DNA of 64,000 nucleotides, from assembly GCA_003724185.1 (NCBI GenBank), contig RHGM01000002.1, positions 64,804 to 128,803 of the forward strand, in the 5' to 3' direction. This document shows positions 32,628 to 40,932 of this stretch, piece by piece. The notes beneath the pieces were generated by a model. The model had not been told where the DNA came from and made no database searches. It saw nothing but the letters and a program-made list of their open reading frames with translations. The stretch is from Porphyrobacter sp. IPPAS B-1204. GTDB lineage: Bacteria > Pseudomonadota > Alphaproteobacteria > Sphingomonadales > Sphingomonadaceae. The translations under genes were made by a program, and so were the position numbers. Every line of letters begins with the position of its first letter. The stretch's first letter is position 1.

Positions 32628-33445
32628 TGCTTCCGTCCCTTCATCGCGCGCCTGGCATGCCGCCGTTCCTGATTGCGGGCCCATGTGTGATCGAGAGCGA
32701 AGCACTCTGCCTTGAAATTGCCGAACACCTCAAATCCATTGGAGAAGCCCTTGGCATCCCCATGATATTCAAGGCGAGTTTCGACAAGGCTAACCGGACT
32801 TCAGTCAGTGGTTTCCGTGGTCACGGCATGGATGCGGGGCTGCGCGTGCTGGAAAAGGTGCGCCAGGAAACTGGGCTGCCAGTCCTGACGGACGTCCACC
32901 TTCCGCACCAGGTGAGCGCAGTGGCCGAAGTCGTCGACATGCTCCAGACACCTGCGTTTCTGGCCCGTCAGACAGATCTGATCATGGCAGCGGCCGCCAG
33001 CGGCCGGCCTGTGAATATCAAGAAGGCGCAGTTTATGGCTCCATCCGACATGGGCCCTGTGCTGGGTAAGGCACGCGCTGCCGCGCAGGCTGCTGGAATA
33101 GACAAGCCGGCCATTGCGCTGTGTGAGCGGGGCACAAGCTTCGGTTACAACAATCTCGTTGTCGACATGCGCAGCCTCGTCATTATGCACGAGCTTGGTG
33201 CTCCGGTCGTCTTTGACGCCACGCACAGTGTGCAACTGCCAGGGGGAGGTGGCGACAGATCTCTGGGTCAGCGCCAGTTTGTCGAACCGCTGGTCTGCGC
33301 GGCTATGGCGGTTGGTGTTGATGGTCTCTTCATGGAAACCCATCCGGATCCCGATCAGGCATTGTCAGATGGCCCGAACATGGTGCCGCTTGATCAGCTG
33401 CAGGGCCTTTTGAGCAAGATCGTCGCGATTTCCGCGATCGGTTGA
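32627..33445 (+). CDS. kdsA: Kdo-8-phosphate synthase
   Basis: The family is unmistakable: [81 protein letters not shown] and METHPDPD. It condenses arabinose-5-phosphate and phosphoenolpyruvate. An ATG at 32627 overlaps the kdsB stop; a GTG at 32624 is the other choice. A capsule-dedicated copy is likely, since LPS synthesis needs its own kdsA elsewhere. Confidence 0.95.
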   Translation: MLPSLHRAPGMPPFLIAGPCVIESEALCLEIAEHLKSIGEALGIPMIFKASFDKANRTSVSGFRGHGMDAGLRVLEKVRQETGLPVLTDVHLPHQVSAVAEVVDMLQTPAFLARQTDLIMAAAASGRPVNIKKAQFMAPSDMGPVLGKARAAAQAAGIDKPAIALCERGTSFGYNNLVVDMRSLVIMHELGAPVVFDATHSVQLPGGGGDRSLGQRQFVEPLVCAAMAVGVDGLFMETHPDPDQALSDGPNMVPLDQLQGLLSKIVAISAIG

Positions 33446-33446
33446 G

Positions 33447-35078
33447 ATGAGTGCTGGGACGATCCTCGCGATCCCGCCTTTTCCCGGGGCAAAGCCACCG
33501 CGTTTTGCCGAGCCGGACGGCAAGGCACGACAAGGCTCGGCCTTTAAGGAGGTGCTATCAGCACTTGCTCAGCACCGGGTGGGCGGTTGCTATTGGGGGC
33601 GGCACAAGGAGCTTCCCGCGTCGGGGTTTGTGCTCGATGGCACGGGAGAGTGCGGAGCTGATGCAGTGTCCTGGGGCCATGACGATGACCCTTGGCATCT
33701 CCTTGGCAAGGCAGAATTTGCGCGGTTGAAGGAAAACGACCCGCGCGCATTGCTTGCCTTGGCTGCGGGTCTCCCCGTCGTTCTGATTTGCGACAATGGC
33801 ACTGTACGAGATGCAGGGCCTCATGACGCGGCTCGCTTGGTGGCCAGATTTCTAACTTGCTGGCGTTTCAGGAACCCCTTCGATGGGACCGAGCTGACCG
33901 TCATCGAGGCTATCGAACTTTGCGGTTTCTGGCGCCGGTTTATCGATGCGAACAGGCGCATCCACTCCGTGATGGGGATTGCCTACTGGAAGAAGCCCAC
34001 CGTTTCGCCAATGCTCTGGGCGGGGTGTGATGTGCCCTATAATCGGCCCATTTCCATGATGCCTGAAGGTGCGACGGTAGCCCTTTGGCGCAGCCGGCTC
34101 TCAGCGGGGCAGAGGCGGATGATCGCTCAGATACGGCCACACATCACGGAAATCGAGGACGGCTTTATCCGCTCTCAGGGCCTCGGCGCCGATTGCGTGC
34201 CGCCTTTGTCGATCATTGTTGATGCGCAGGGACCACATTTCGCGCCCGGAGCTCCAAGCGAGCTGGAGATTTTGTTGCAAGACGGCGAGTTTGCACCGGA
34301 GTTGCTGGCGCGGGCCCGTGCATTGAGGGAAGCCATCATTGCCGGGGGCCTTTCCAAATATGAAAGCAAGGGTGCCGGTACGCTTCCGCGGCCAGGCGGC
34401 AGGCGCCGCCATGTGCTGGTTCCAGGGCAGGTCGAGGATGATCGGGCCGTTACCAGTGGCGGCGCTTTGAGTTCGAACCTTGAACTCCTACGGCGAGCAA
34501 GATCGGTCGTGGGAAACGAGGCTTATTTGATCTACAAGCCGCACCCTGACGTCCTTGCAGGACACCGGCGCGGGGCAATTGCCCAAGATGATTTGGCCGA
34601 GTTCGCTGATCATGTTGAAACCTCGAGCCCAATCGCAGCTTTGATCGCAATGGTTGATGAGCTGCACGTCAATAGCTCGTTAGCGGGTTTTGAGGCGCTC
34701 ATGCGGGGCAAGCCGGTGACAGTGTACGGCGTGCCATTCTACGCTGGGTGGGGCCTCACAACCGACCTCGGACCCGTGCCTTCACGGCGGACCGCTCGCC
34801 GCACGCTCGATGAGCTCGTTGCAGCCGCATTGCTTCTCTATCCGCGCTACCTTGATCCCCACACGCGTATACCCGCTCCGGCAGAAGTCGTTGTTCGCTC
34901 TCTGACGGAGGGCTCGGCCCGGCTTGGGGGGGGGGGCTGCGGCGGTAGTCGCGATGCGGCGTGTTGTGGGCCGGATGAACCGATTGGTTCAGGGGTAGCT
35001 AAGGCGTGGCATGGTAAGGATGAGGCGCATCGGGCCAAACCTTTTTTTTCTGGCATTGGCAGGCGTGCCAGAGCATAG
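33447..35078 (+). CDS. kpsC: KpsC-like capsule Kdo-transferase, apparently single-module
   Basis: Residues from about 165 onward match the C-terminal Kdo-transferase module of KpsC: FWRRFIDANRRI, EDGFIRSQGLGAD, PLSIIVD, VLVPGQVEDD, YKPHPDVLAGHR, VNSSLAGFEAL, YGVPFYAGWGLTTD and LDELVAAALLLYPRYLDP. Canonical KpsC has two such modules in about 670 residues; the first 165 residues here lack the GWGxK/EDGF pattern of a second. Near the 3' end lies an 11-G run (34926-34936). One extra G would end the protein at RLGGGGLRR, about 40 residues earlier and before kpsE. Confidence 0.85.
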   Translation: MSAGTILAIPPFPGAKPPRFAEPDGKARQGSAFKEVLSALAQHRVGGCYWGRHKELPASGFVLDGTGECGADAVSWGHDDDPWHLLGKAEFARLKENDPRALLALAAGLPVVLICDNGTVRDAGPHDAARLVARFLTCWRFRNPFDGTELTVIEAIELCGFWRRFIDANRRIHSVMGIAYWKKPTVSPMLWAGCDVPYNRPISMMPEGATVALWRSRLSAGQRRMIAQIRPHITEIEDGFIRSQGLGADCVPPLSIIVDAQGPHFAPGAPSELEILLQDGEFAPELLARARALREAIIAGGLSKYESKGAGTLPRPGGRRRHVLVPGQVEDDRAVTSGGALSSNLELLRRARSVVGNEAYLIYKPHPDVLAGHRRGAIAQDDLAEFADHVETSSPIAALIAMVDELHVNSSLAGFEALMRGKPVTVYGVPFYAGWGLTTDLGPVPSRRTARRTLDELVAAALLLYPRYLDPHTRIPAPAEVVVRSLTEGSARLGGGGCGGSRDAACCGPDEPIGSGVAKAWHGKDEAHRAKPFFSGIGRRARA

Positions 35079-35085
35079 GGCGGCC

Positions 35086-36210
35086 ATGAATTTCCTCCGT
35101 AAACTCATTGATACAGCCAGGCGGAACCCGTGGTTCTTGGCCGGTGTGGTGCTGCCAGTAGTGCTGAGCGCCATCTACTATTTTGGTGTTGCCTCGCCGC
35201 AATATGTTTCCGAATCAAGGTTTGCGATCAAGGCTCCAAACCAGCGCGGCGCTCAGGTCTCCTCCTTCGCCAATCTGATCCAGACTACTGGTCTGTCCGC
35301 AGGGCAGGAACAGTCGAACCAGATCATTGATTATGTCCGGTCTCGCTCGGCGTTGACGGTGCTTTCAAAGGGCATGCCTATCCGGCAAGCTTTCGGAAAC
35401 AACAAGATCGACCCAATATCGCGCTTCCCGCAACCCTGGGACACCGACAGCTTCGAGGATCTGTTCGACTACTACCGAGGGAAAGTGCAGGTTAGCCGAG
35501 ACACAGATACTGGCTTGGTAGTCCTGCGTGCTATCGCATTTGACCCCAAAGAGGCAGCCAATATCAACGAGAAATTGCTCCAGCAAAGTGAGCAATTGGT
35601 CAACGAGCTTAATGAAAATGCGCGCACGAAGGCCATCGAGGAGGCCACGGGCCGCGTTGTTGAAGCTGAAAAGCGCGTGGCCGCAGCTAGGACCGCTATT
35701 GCTGCTTATCGTAACAAGGCATCGGTGGTTGACCCTCTGCAAGAGGCCACCGGGGTGGCCGAGATTGCCAATCGCTTGATCACTGAGCGTGCTGCTCTTG
35801 AGGCGCAGCTAACCACCTTGAGGAGTGTGACCCCCGATCATCCGGCAATCCCTGCATTGCGGGAGCAGATTGCCTCACTCACCCGCGAGATCGAGCGCCA
35901 AACCGCCCGTGTGGTTGGCGGTGCCAACACCATCAGCGGCAAGCTGCCTTCCTACGATGCACTTCTGTTGGAGCAGGAACTCGCTTCTGAGCTGCTTGTA
36001 CTTTCTCAAACGACACTTGAAGGTGCTCGTACAGAGGCGCTGAAGCAGCAATTTTATCTCGAGCGCGTCGTTAATCCCAATGTGCCCGACCAACCCGAGT
36101 ATCCTAGGGCGCTGAAGATCGTGCTCACAATTCTTGGCTTCGCGTTATGCCTCTATTTCATCATCTGGATGTTTGTGGTCGGCATTCTCGAACACGCGCC
36201 GGAGGATTGA
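35086..36210 (+). CDS. kpsE: Capsule export inner-membrane protein (KpsE/RkpR family)
   Basis: ATG 35086 gives 374 residues with two TM segments, about 14-36 (WFLAGVVLPVVLSAIYYFGV) and near the C-terminus (IVLTILGFALCLYFIIWMFV). They flank a coiled-coil-rich periplasmic domain (NEKLLQQSEQLVNELNE to EIERQTARV), the PCP-3/KpsE architecture. A PEYPRALK proline motif precedes the last TM. KpsE links the KpsMT transporter to the outer-membrane KpsD/Wza channel, here encoded at 49331. Confidence 0.9.
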   Translation: MNFLRKLIDTARRNPWFLAGVVLPVVLSAIYYFGVASPQYVSESRFAIKAPNQRGAQVSSFANLIQTTGLSAGQEQSNQIIDYVRSRSALTVLSKGMPIRQAFGNNKIDPISRFPQPWDTDSFEDLFDYYRGKVQVSRDTDTGLVVLRAIAFDPKEAANINEKLLQQSEQLVNELNENARTKAIEEATGRVVEAEKRVAAARTAIAAYRNKASVVDPLQEATGVAEIANRLITERAALEAQLTTLRSVTPDHPAIPALREQIASLTREIERQTARVVGGANTISGKLPSYDALLLEQELASELLVLSQTTLEGARTEALKQQFYLERVVNPNVPDQPEYPRALKIVLTILGFALCLYFIIWMFVVGILEHAPED

Positions 36211-36213
36211 TCC

Positions 36214-36996
36214 ATGGCATCGCTGGCCAAGGGTTGGGATATCCAGATGCGGGTCATCAAGGCCCTGATGCTACGCGAATTAACCACCCGTTTCGGCCGC
36301 GAGAATATCGGCTTTCTGTGGATCATGGCCGAGCCGCTGCTGTTTGCGGTGCTTGTGGCACTGCTTTGGCGGGCGATGAAAGGGCCATTGGAGTATGGGG
36401 TCGATATCGTCGCCTTCGTGATCAGCGGCTATATTCCGCTGGTACTGTTCCGCAGCTCAGTTCAACGAGCAGTCAACAGTTTCACCGCCAATGGTGGCCT
36501 CATGTATCACCGCCAGATTAATGTGATTGACCTAATACTGGTGCGCTTCCTTATTGAATTTATCGGGCACATGATGGCTTACCTGTTCATAGCGCTCGTG
36601 CTCGGAACGCTTGGGTTTTTCCCGATACCACACGATATAGGCTTCCTCATGCTAGGCTGGTCCTACTATGCTGCGTTCACCTTTGCAGTCGTCTTAGTCG
36701 TCGCACCGCTGAGTGAAATGAGTGACGTTTTTGAAAAAATCGTTGGTGTCTCTACCTATCTGATGATCCCGTTTTCGGGAGGTTTTTATCTAGTTGGCTC
36801 GCTCTACCCAGATGCCGCAGCGGTCGTGCTCTGGTCCCCTCCGGTGCACGGGATGGAGATGATGAGATATGGCATCTTCGGCCCTTCCGTCGATCCGCAA
36901 TATGATTTTCTCTATCCCCTACTATTCATCGTGCCCTGCATGGCGCTTGGGCTGGTGCTGTGCCGTAATGTCCGCCGCCACCTGGTGATTGAATGA
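36214..36996 (+). CDS. kpsM: Capsule ABC transporter permease
   Basis: The 260-residue protein has the ABC-2 permease pattern with about six TM segments, opening MRVIKALMLRELTTRFGREN and continuing IGFLWIMAEPLLFAVLVAL and HRQINVIDLILVRFLIEF. With KpsT it exports the lipid-linked polysaccharide across the inner membrane. It lies 3 bases after kpsE, and its stop overlaps the kpsT ATG. Confidence 0.92.
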   Translation: MASLAKGWDIQMRVIKALMLRELTTRFGRENIGFLWIMAEPLLFAVLVALLWRAMKGPLEYGVDIVAFVISGYIPLVLFRSSVQRAVNSFTANGGLMYHRQINVIDLILVRFLIEFIGHMMAYLFIALVLGTLGFFPIPHDIGFLMLGWSYYAAFTFAVVLVVAPLSEMSDVFEKIVGVSTYLMIPFSGGFYLVGSLYPDAAAVVLWSPPVHGMEMMRYGIFGPSVDPQYDFLYPLLFIVPCMALGLVLCRNVRRHLVIE

Positions 36997-37640
36997 TCAT
37001 TTGTCAGGACATTCACAAAAGCTACAAGGCGGCCCATGGTCGGCACGAGGTGCTGAAGGGCATCAATCTATCCGTCGCCAAGGGAGAGCGGGTCGCGCTA
37101 TTAGGTCGTAACGGGGCCGGAAAATCCACACTAATCAAGCAAATCGGCGGAGTTGAACTGCCCGATAGCGGGCGGATCATCCGTTGCATGACCACTAGCT
37201 GGCCGATCGGCTTTAATGGCGGGTTTCAGGGCAGCCTGACCGGGTATGACAATGCCCGCTTCATTGCTCGCATTTACGGCAGGCCCTACGCTGACATGCG
37301 CGAATTCGTCGAGGATTTCACCGAGCTGGGCGGCGCGCTTAAGCAGGAGGTGAAGACCTATTCGTCGGGCATGCGCGCCCGCCTGGCCTTTGCGCTGTCA
37401 TTGGCGATCGAATTTGATTGTTATTTAATCGATGAGGTCATTTTGGTCGGAGACCAGAATTTTCAGCGAAAATGCCAGCAAGAACTTTTTGAAAACCGCG
37501 CTGATAGTGCAATGATTATCATCAGTCACGATATGAATATCATTAGCGAGTATTGTTCAAAGGGGGTCATATTAAACAATGGCGTTGCTGAGATTCATCA
37601 AACGATACAGGATGCGATCGATTGCTATAATGCAATGTAA
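36993..37640 (+). CDS. kpsT: Capsule ABC transporter ATPase
   Basis: Walker A GRNGAGKST, signature YSSGMRARLAFAL and Walker B FDCYLIDEVI are all present, with the KpsT-typical LVGDQNFQRKCQ and a switch His in IISHDMN. The length of 215 residues is usual. The last codons and the sequence after the stop become AT-rich, marking the border of the transferred methyltransferase patch. No clear terminator is seen before the convergent pseudogene. Confidence 0.93.
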   Translation: MIICQDIHKSYKAAHGRHEVLKGINLSVAKGERVALLGRNGAGKSTLIKQIGGVELPDSGRIIRCMTTSWPIGFNGGFQGSLTGYDNARFIARIYGRPYADMREFVEDFTELGGALKQEVKTYSSGMRARLAFALSLAIEFDCYLIDEVILVGDQNFQRKCQQELFENRADSAMIIISHDMNIISEYCSKGVILNNGVAEIHQTIQDAIDCYNAM

Positions 37641-37755
37641 AATATTAGCTAAAATTCGATAAACAATCGCGTTGAATTTATGTTAAAACGAGATATTTGT
37701 AATTATCGCAAATATAACGAGGGCCTAAAAACCGGTTCTCCAAAATATCGAAACA

Positions 37756-38080
37756 TTAGATCTTCCGCGATACAAAAACCTCTAAATATTCTCCGTTTAT
37801 TCCAAGTCTTCTATCGATCATTTTGCATGTTGTCGTGGGGCACCCCGTCCATTTAGTCATTAACTCTTCAAAATCATCTCCCCAATCCCACGTAACGAGC
37901 GCTCTCCCGTCGCCAACCGGGTTTCCGTGATAGGTTTCTTCGTGAATGTGGTTGATGCGCCCATCGATGAGCTCGGCCCTACGATAGCTCTTTTGTAATC
38001 CTTTGTGCTTTGGCGTCGTGTATAAATGAAAACCTCCAGGCTTCAAGACGCGATGAATTTCCTTGCCTGCTCGGTCAGGA
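37756..38080 (-). pseudogene. Split methyltransferase, C-terminal fragment
   Basis: This fragment carries EIHRVLKPGGFHLYTTPKHK, then a His/Trp-rich tail ending EYLEVFVSRKI, the second half of a class I methyltransferase. It is separated from its N-terminal half (40516-40932) by the IS66 element. Removing the element and one 8-base duplication joins the halves in frame (HVFHPDRAGKEIHRVL) into a 235-residue protein of 708 bases. Without its start it is not expected to be expressed. Confidence 0.9.
38073..38080. repeat. IS66 target-site duplication, left copy
   Basis: GGTCAGGA here and at 40542-40549 flank the element exactly, the 8-base duplication expected for IS66 insertion. Confidence 0.95.
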
Positions 38081-38164
38081 GTAAGCGATGTCCTGAGCCC
38101 ACCTTGCACGGGTGACGCGGAGCGCCGAGTGTCCGCGCCCTGATTGTTGAGGGGCGCTGGTGCT

Positions 38165-38620
38165 ATGACGATGTCATGTGATGATGCTGGTATCAGCGGT
38201 GTGCGGCGCTTCGAGGTTTTCACCGGTGTCGGCAAGCGTCGGGACTGGCCGCCGGAGGTGAAGGCCTCGATCGTCGCGGAGAGCTATTCGGGCACGGAGA
38301 GTGTGAGCGCGGTGGCGCGCCGCCATGGCATGTCGGTATCCCAGCTCTTCACTTGGCGCCGCCTGCTGCGCAAGGAGATGGAGGAGCGCGGTATCGCGCT
38401 GCCAGTCGCACCTCGCGCGGCACCTATGTTCGTGCCGGCGGTCCTCGAGGAGCAAGAGCCATCGCCGCCGACTGTGGCGAGCAAGCGGGCATCGCAACGC
38501 AGAAGCTCCAGAGCCAGCGCGATCGAGTTGGAGATAGGCGGCGCGCTGGTCAGGATTGGCCACGGCGCTGATCCCGATACGATCTCCGCCGTCATTACTG
38601 CTCTTCGAGGGTCGCGATGA
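38165..38620 (+). CDS. tnpA: IS66 family accessory protein TnpA
   Basis: The product of about 151 residues opens with a HTH region (WPPEVKASIVAESYSGTESV, then SAVARRHGMSVSQLFTWRR) typical of IS66 OrfA, related to the IS3 OrfA HTH. ATG 38165 is used; an upstream in-frame start at 38144 is less likely. The stop overlaps the tnpB ATG, indicating coupled translation. It is needed with TnpB for IS66 transposition. Confidence 0.9.
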   Translation: MTMSCDDAGISGVRRFEVFTGVGKRRDWPPEVKASIVAESYSGTESVSAVARRHGMSVSQLFTWRRLLRKEMEERGIALPVAPRAAPMFVPAVLEEQEPSPPTVASKRASQRRSSRASAIELEIGGALVRIGHGADPDTISAVITALRGSR

Positions 38621-38973
38621 TCGGCCCGGCACCCGGCGCCAAGGTGATGGTGGCGACGAAGCCCGTGGATTTTCGCAAGGGAGCGGACTCGCTCGCGGCG
38701 CTGGTGGCGGCCGAGTATGGCGGCAAGCCCTTCTCGGGCGTGATCTATGTGTTCCGCGCCAAGCGCGCCGACCGGATCAAGCTCATCTGGTGGGACGGAA
38801 CGGGCCTGTGCCTGATGGCCAAGAGGCTCGAGCAAGGCGCGTTCCGATGGCCCCGGATCCAGGAGGGCGTGATGCGGCTGACCGCTGCCCAACTGGGTGC
38901 TTTGCTCGAAGGTCTGGACTGGCGCCGCGTGCATGGTGGACGCCGTCCTATCGCGCCCCAGATTGCCGCTTGA
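38617..38973 (+). CDS. tnpB: IS66 family accessory protein TnpB
   Basis: The family signature VMVATKPVDFRKGADSLAAL, then VFRAKRADRIKLIWWDGTG, then LCLMAKRLEQGAFRWP defines IS66 OrfB. The 118 residues are complete. Its biochemical role is unknown, but it is required for IS66 mobility. Confidence 0.95.
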   Translation: MIGPAPGAKVMVATKPVDFRKGADSLAALVAAEYGGKPFSGVIYVFRAKRADRIKLIWWDGTGLCLMAKRLEQGAFRWPRIQEGVMRLTAAQLGALLEGLDWRRVHGGRRPIAPQIAA

Positions 38974-39004
38974 CGGGGTGCGCGCGGACTGATTCAACCT
39001 ATTC

Positions 39005-40528
39005 ATGCTCCTCGAGGCGGACCTTCCCGATGACGTCGACGCGCTGCGCGCGCTCGTCCTCGAACAGGCCAACGAGCTGGATCTTCTCAAGGTTTTCCGG
39101 GCCGAGAACGAGCGGCTGCAGGCGATCATCGATGCGCTGATGCGTCATCGTTTTGGCCGCAAGTCTGAGCAGCTCGATGCGGACCAGTTCGAGTTGGCGC
39201 TCGAGGAAGTTGAGGCCGCGCTCTCGCAGGCTGAGCTCGCCAGGAGCAAGGCAAGCAAGGCTCCGAGCGAACGCCCGCGCAAGACCAACCGCGGATCTCT
39301 GCCCGCCCATCTCGAGCGGATCGAGCAGGTTGTCGATGTCGAGGATAAGGCCTGCCCCTGCTGCGGCGGCGCGATCCACCAGATCGGCGAGGATGTGGCT
39401 GAACGCCTCGATGTCGTCCCCACCACCTTCCGCGTGCTGGTCACCCGGCGCCCGCGCTATGGTTGCCGCTCGTGTGAGAACGCAGTGGTGCAGGCTCCGG
39501 CGCCCGCACGGATCGTCGAAGGCGGCATCCCCACCGAAGCGCTGATCGCGCAAGTGCTCGTGTCCAAGTATGCCGATCACCTGCCGCTCTACAGGCAGGC
39601 GCAGATCTATGCCCGGCAGGGTATCCAGCTTGACCGTTCCACCCTTGCCGACTGGACTGGCAGGGCAGCATGGTATCTGCGGCCCTTGCGCGATCACATC
39701 CTCGAACGATTGCGACGATCCGAGCGATTGTTTGCCGACGAGACCACGGCGCCCGTGCTCGATCCCGGGCGCAAGCGGACCAAGACCGGCCAGATCTGGG
39801 CCTATGCCTGCGACGATCGGCCATGGGGTGGCAGTGATCCGCCGATGGTTGCCTATGTCTACGCCGCCGATCGCAAGACCGAGCGGCCCGAGGCGCATCT
39901 GCGCGGCTTTGCCGGTATCCTGCAGGTTGACGGCTATGGTGCCTATGCTGCGCTGGCCCGGCGTCACCAGCAGATCCGCCTCGCGTTCTGCTGGGCGCAC
40001 GTGCGCCGCAAGTTCTACGAGCTTGCCGAGAGCTCGCCGGTGGCCGCCGACGTGCTGCGCCACGTTGCTTCCCTCTACACCATCGAGGACGAGATCCGCG
40101 GCCTATCTGCTGACGAGCGCCATAACGTCCGTGACCAGCGCAGCCGGCCGATCGTCGACGACCTGCACAAGTTCCTCGAAGCACGCGGCCGGCAGGTCAG
40201 CGCCAAGAGCCGCCTCGGGGAGGCGATCCGCTACACGCTCCCACGCTGGGACGGCCTGATCCGCTTCCTCGATGATGGCCGCATCGATCTCGACAACAAT
40301 GCCGTCGAGCGCGCCATCCGGCCGCTCGCGCTCAATCGCAAGAACGCCCTGTTCGCAGGCTCCGACGAGGGCGGCGACAACTGGGCGGTCATCGCCACGC
40401 TCATCGAGAACTGCAAGCTCGCCAGCATCAACCCACACACTTGGCTGACCGCGACGCTCACCAGTCTCGCCAACGGTCACCCCGCGTCCCGGATCGACGA
40501 CCTCCTGCCGCGCCCTCACGTGGGCTGA
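39005..40528 (+). CDS. tnpC: IS66 family transposase TnpC
   Basis: The 507-residue DDE transposase has an N-terminal coiled coil (LRALVLEQANELDLL), a zinc-finger region (CPCCGGAIHQ; YGCRSCE) and the catalytic core. Asp residues are in FADETTAPVL and QVDGYGAYAAL, and the Glu is in NNAVERAIRPLALNRKN. The reading frame is intact, and the gene ends 13 bases before the element's right end. Confidence 0.95.
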   Translation: MLLEADLPDDVDALRALVLEQANELDLLKVFRAENERLQAIIDALMRHRFGRKSEQLDADQFELALEEVEAALSQAELARSKASKAPSERPRKTNRGSLPAHLERIEQVVDVEDKACPCCGGAIHQIGEDVAERLDVVPTTFRVLVTRRPRYGCRSCENAVVQAPAPARIVEGGIPTEALIAQVLVSKYADHLPLYRQAQIYARQGIQLDRSTLADWTGRAAWYLRPLRDHILERLRRSERLFADETTAPVLDPGRKRTKTGQIWAYACDDRPWGGSDPPMVAYVYAADRKTERPEAHLRGFAGILQVDGYGAYAALARRHQQIRLAFCWAHVRRKFYELAESSPVAADVLRHVASLYTIEDEIRGLSADERHNVRDQRSRPIVDDLHKFLEARGRQVSAKSRLGEAIRYTLPRWDGLIRFLDDGRIDLDNNAVERAIRPLALNRKNALFAGSDEGGDNWAVIATLIENCKLASINPHTWLTATLTSLANGHPASRIDDLLPRPHVG

Positions 40529-40932
40529 GAACACCGCTTACGGTCAGGATGGAAAACATGCTCAAAGACGTCTTGAGTGATAAATATATCAAAAGTCGCG
40601 TCTGGGAATGACATCGCCTCTAAGTTTTCGCACCGCACACCATCAATAAGCGTGCCGCTTAAATGCCCATCGAAATACTGAGACGAGGTGTAATTTTTAC
40701 AAAATCTTGAAATATATTCATTTGACGGTGATGACTCATGGATTTTGGAGTTTTTCCACTCCGAATCTAATAGGTCAAGGATATATTGTAGTGCTCGCTG
40801 CCTTGGGATCGAACCGCACAACGTGCAAATGTAATTATCCCTCAGCCAATTTGATCTTATCTCAAAGATTGTCGCAGATTGGCAGCAAAAACAAAATCCT
40901 TCATGCTCCTCAATCATAAAAAAGTCCTTCAA
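40516..40932 (-). pseudogene. Split methyltransferase, N-terminal fragment
   Basis: The start overlaps the upstream gene's stop at 40929. The fragment has a four-Cys zinc-type site (CFCCQ and CTLCG, about residues 14-40), then RQRALQYILDLL and FDIFITQDVFEHVFHPDR. It then runs into the IS66 end and stops within it at 40516. The native protein continued at 38072-37756. The DNA is clearly more AT-rich than the surroundings, suggesting recent acquisition before the IS hit it. Confidence 0.9.
40542..40549. repeat. IS66 target-site duplication, right copy
   Basis: GGTCAGGA is the second copy of the 8-base duplication bordering the element. Confidence 0.95.

Larger units (their letters stand above)
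38081..40541 (+). mobile_element. Complete IS66-family insertion sequence (2461 bp)
   Basis: Ends begin GTAAGCG, as known for IS66. The left end and the complement of the right end agree at nearly all of the first 17 bases. It has an 8-base target duplication and contains tnpA, tnpB and tnpC in order. All three frames are open and the catalytic residues are present, so it may be active. It interrupts a methyltransferase gene of the capsule locus. Confidence 0.95.
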
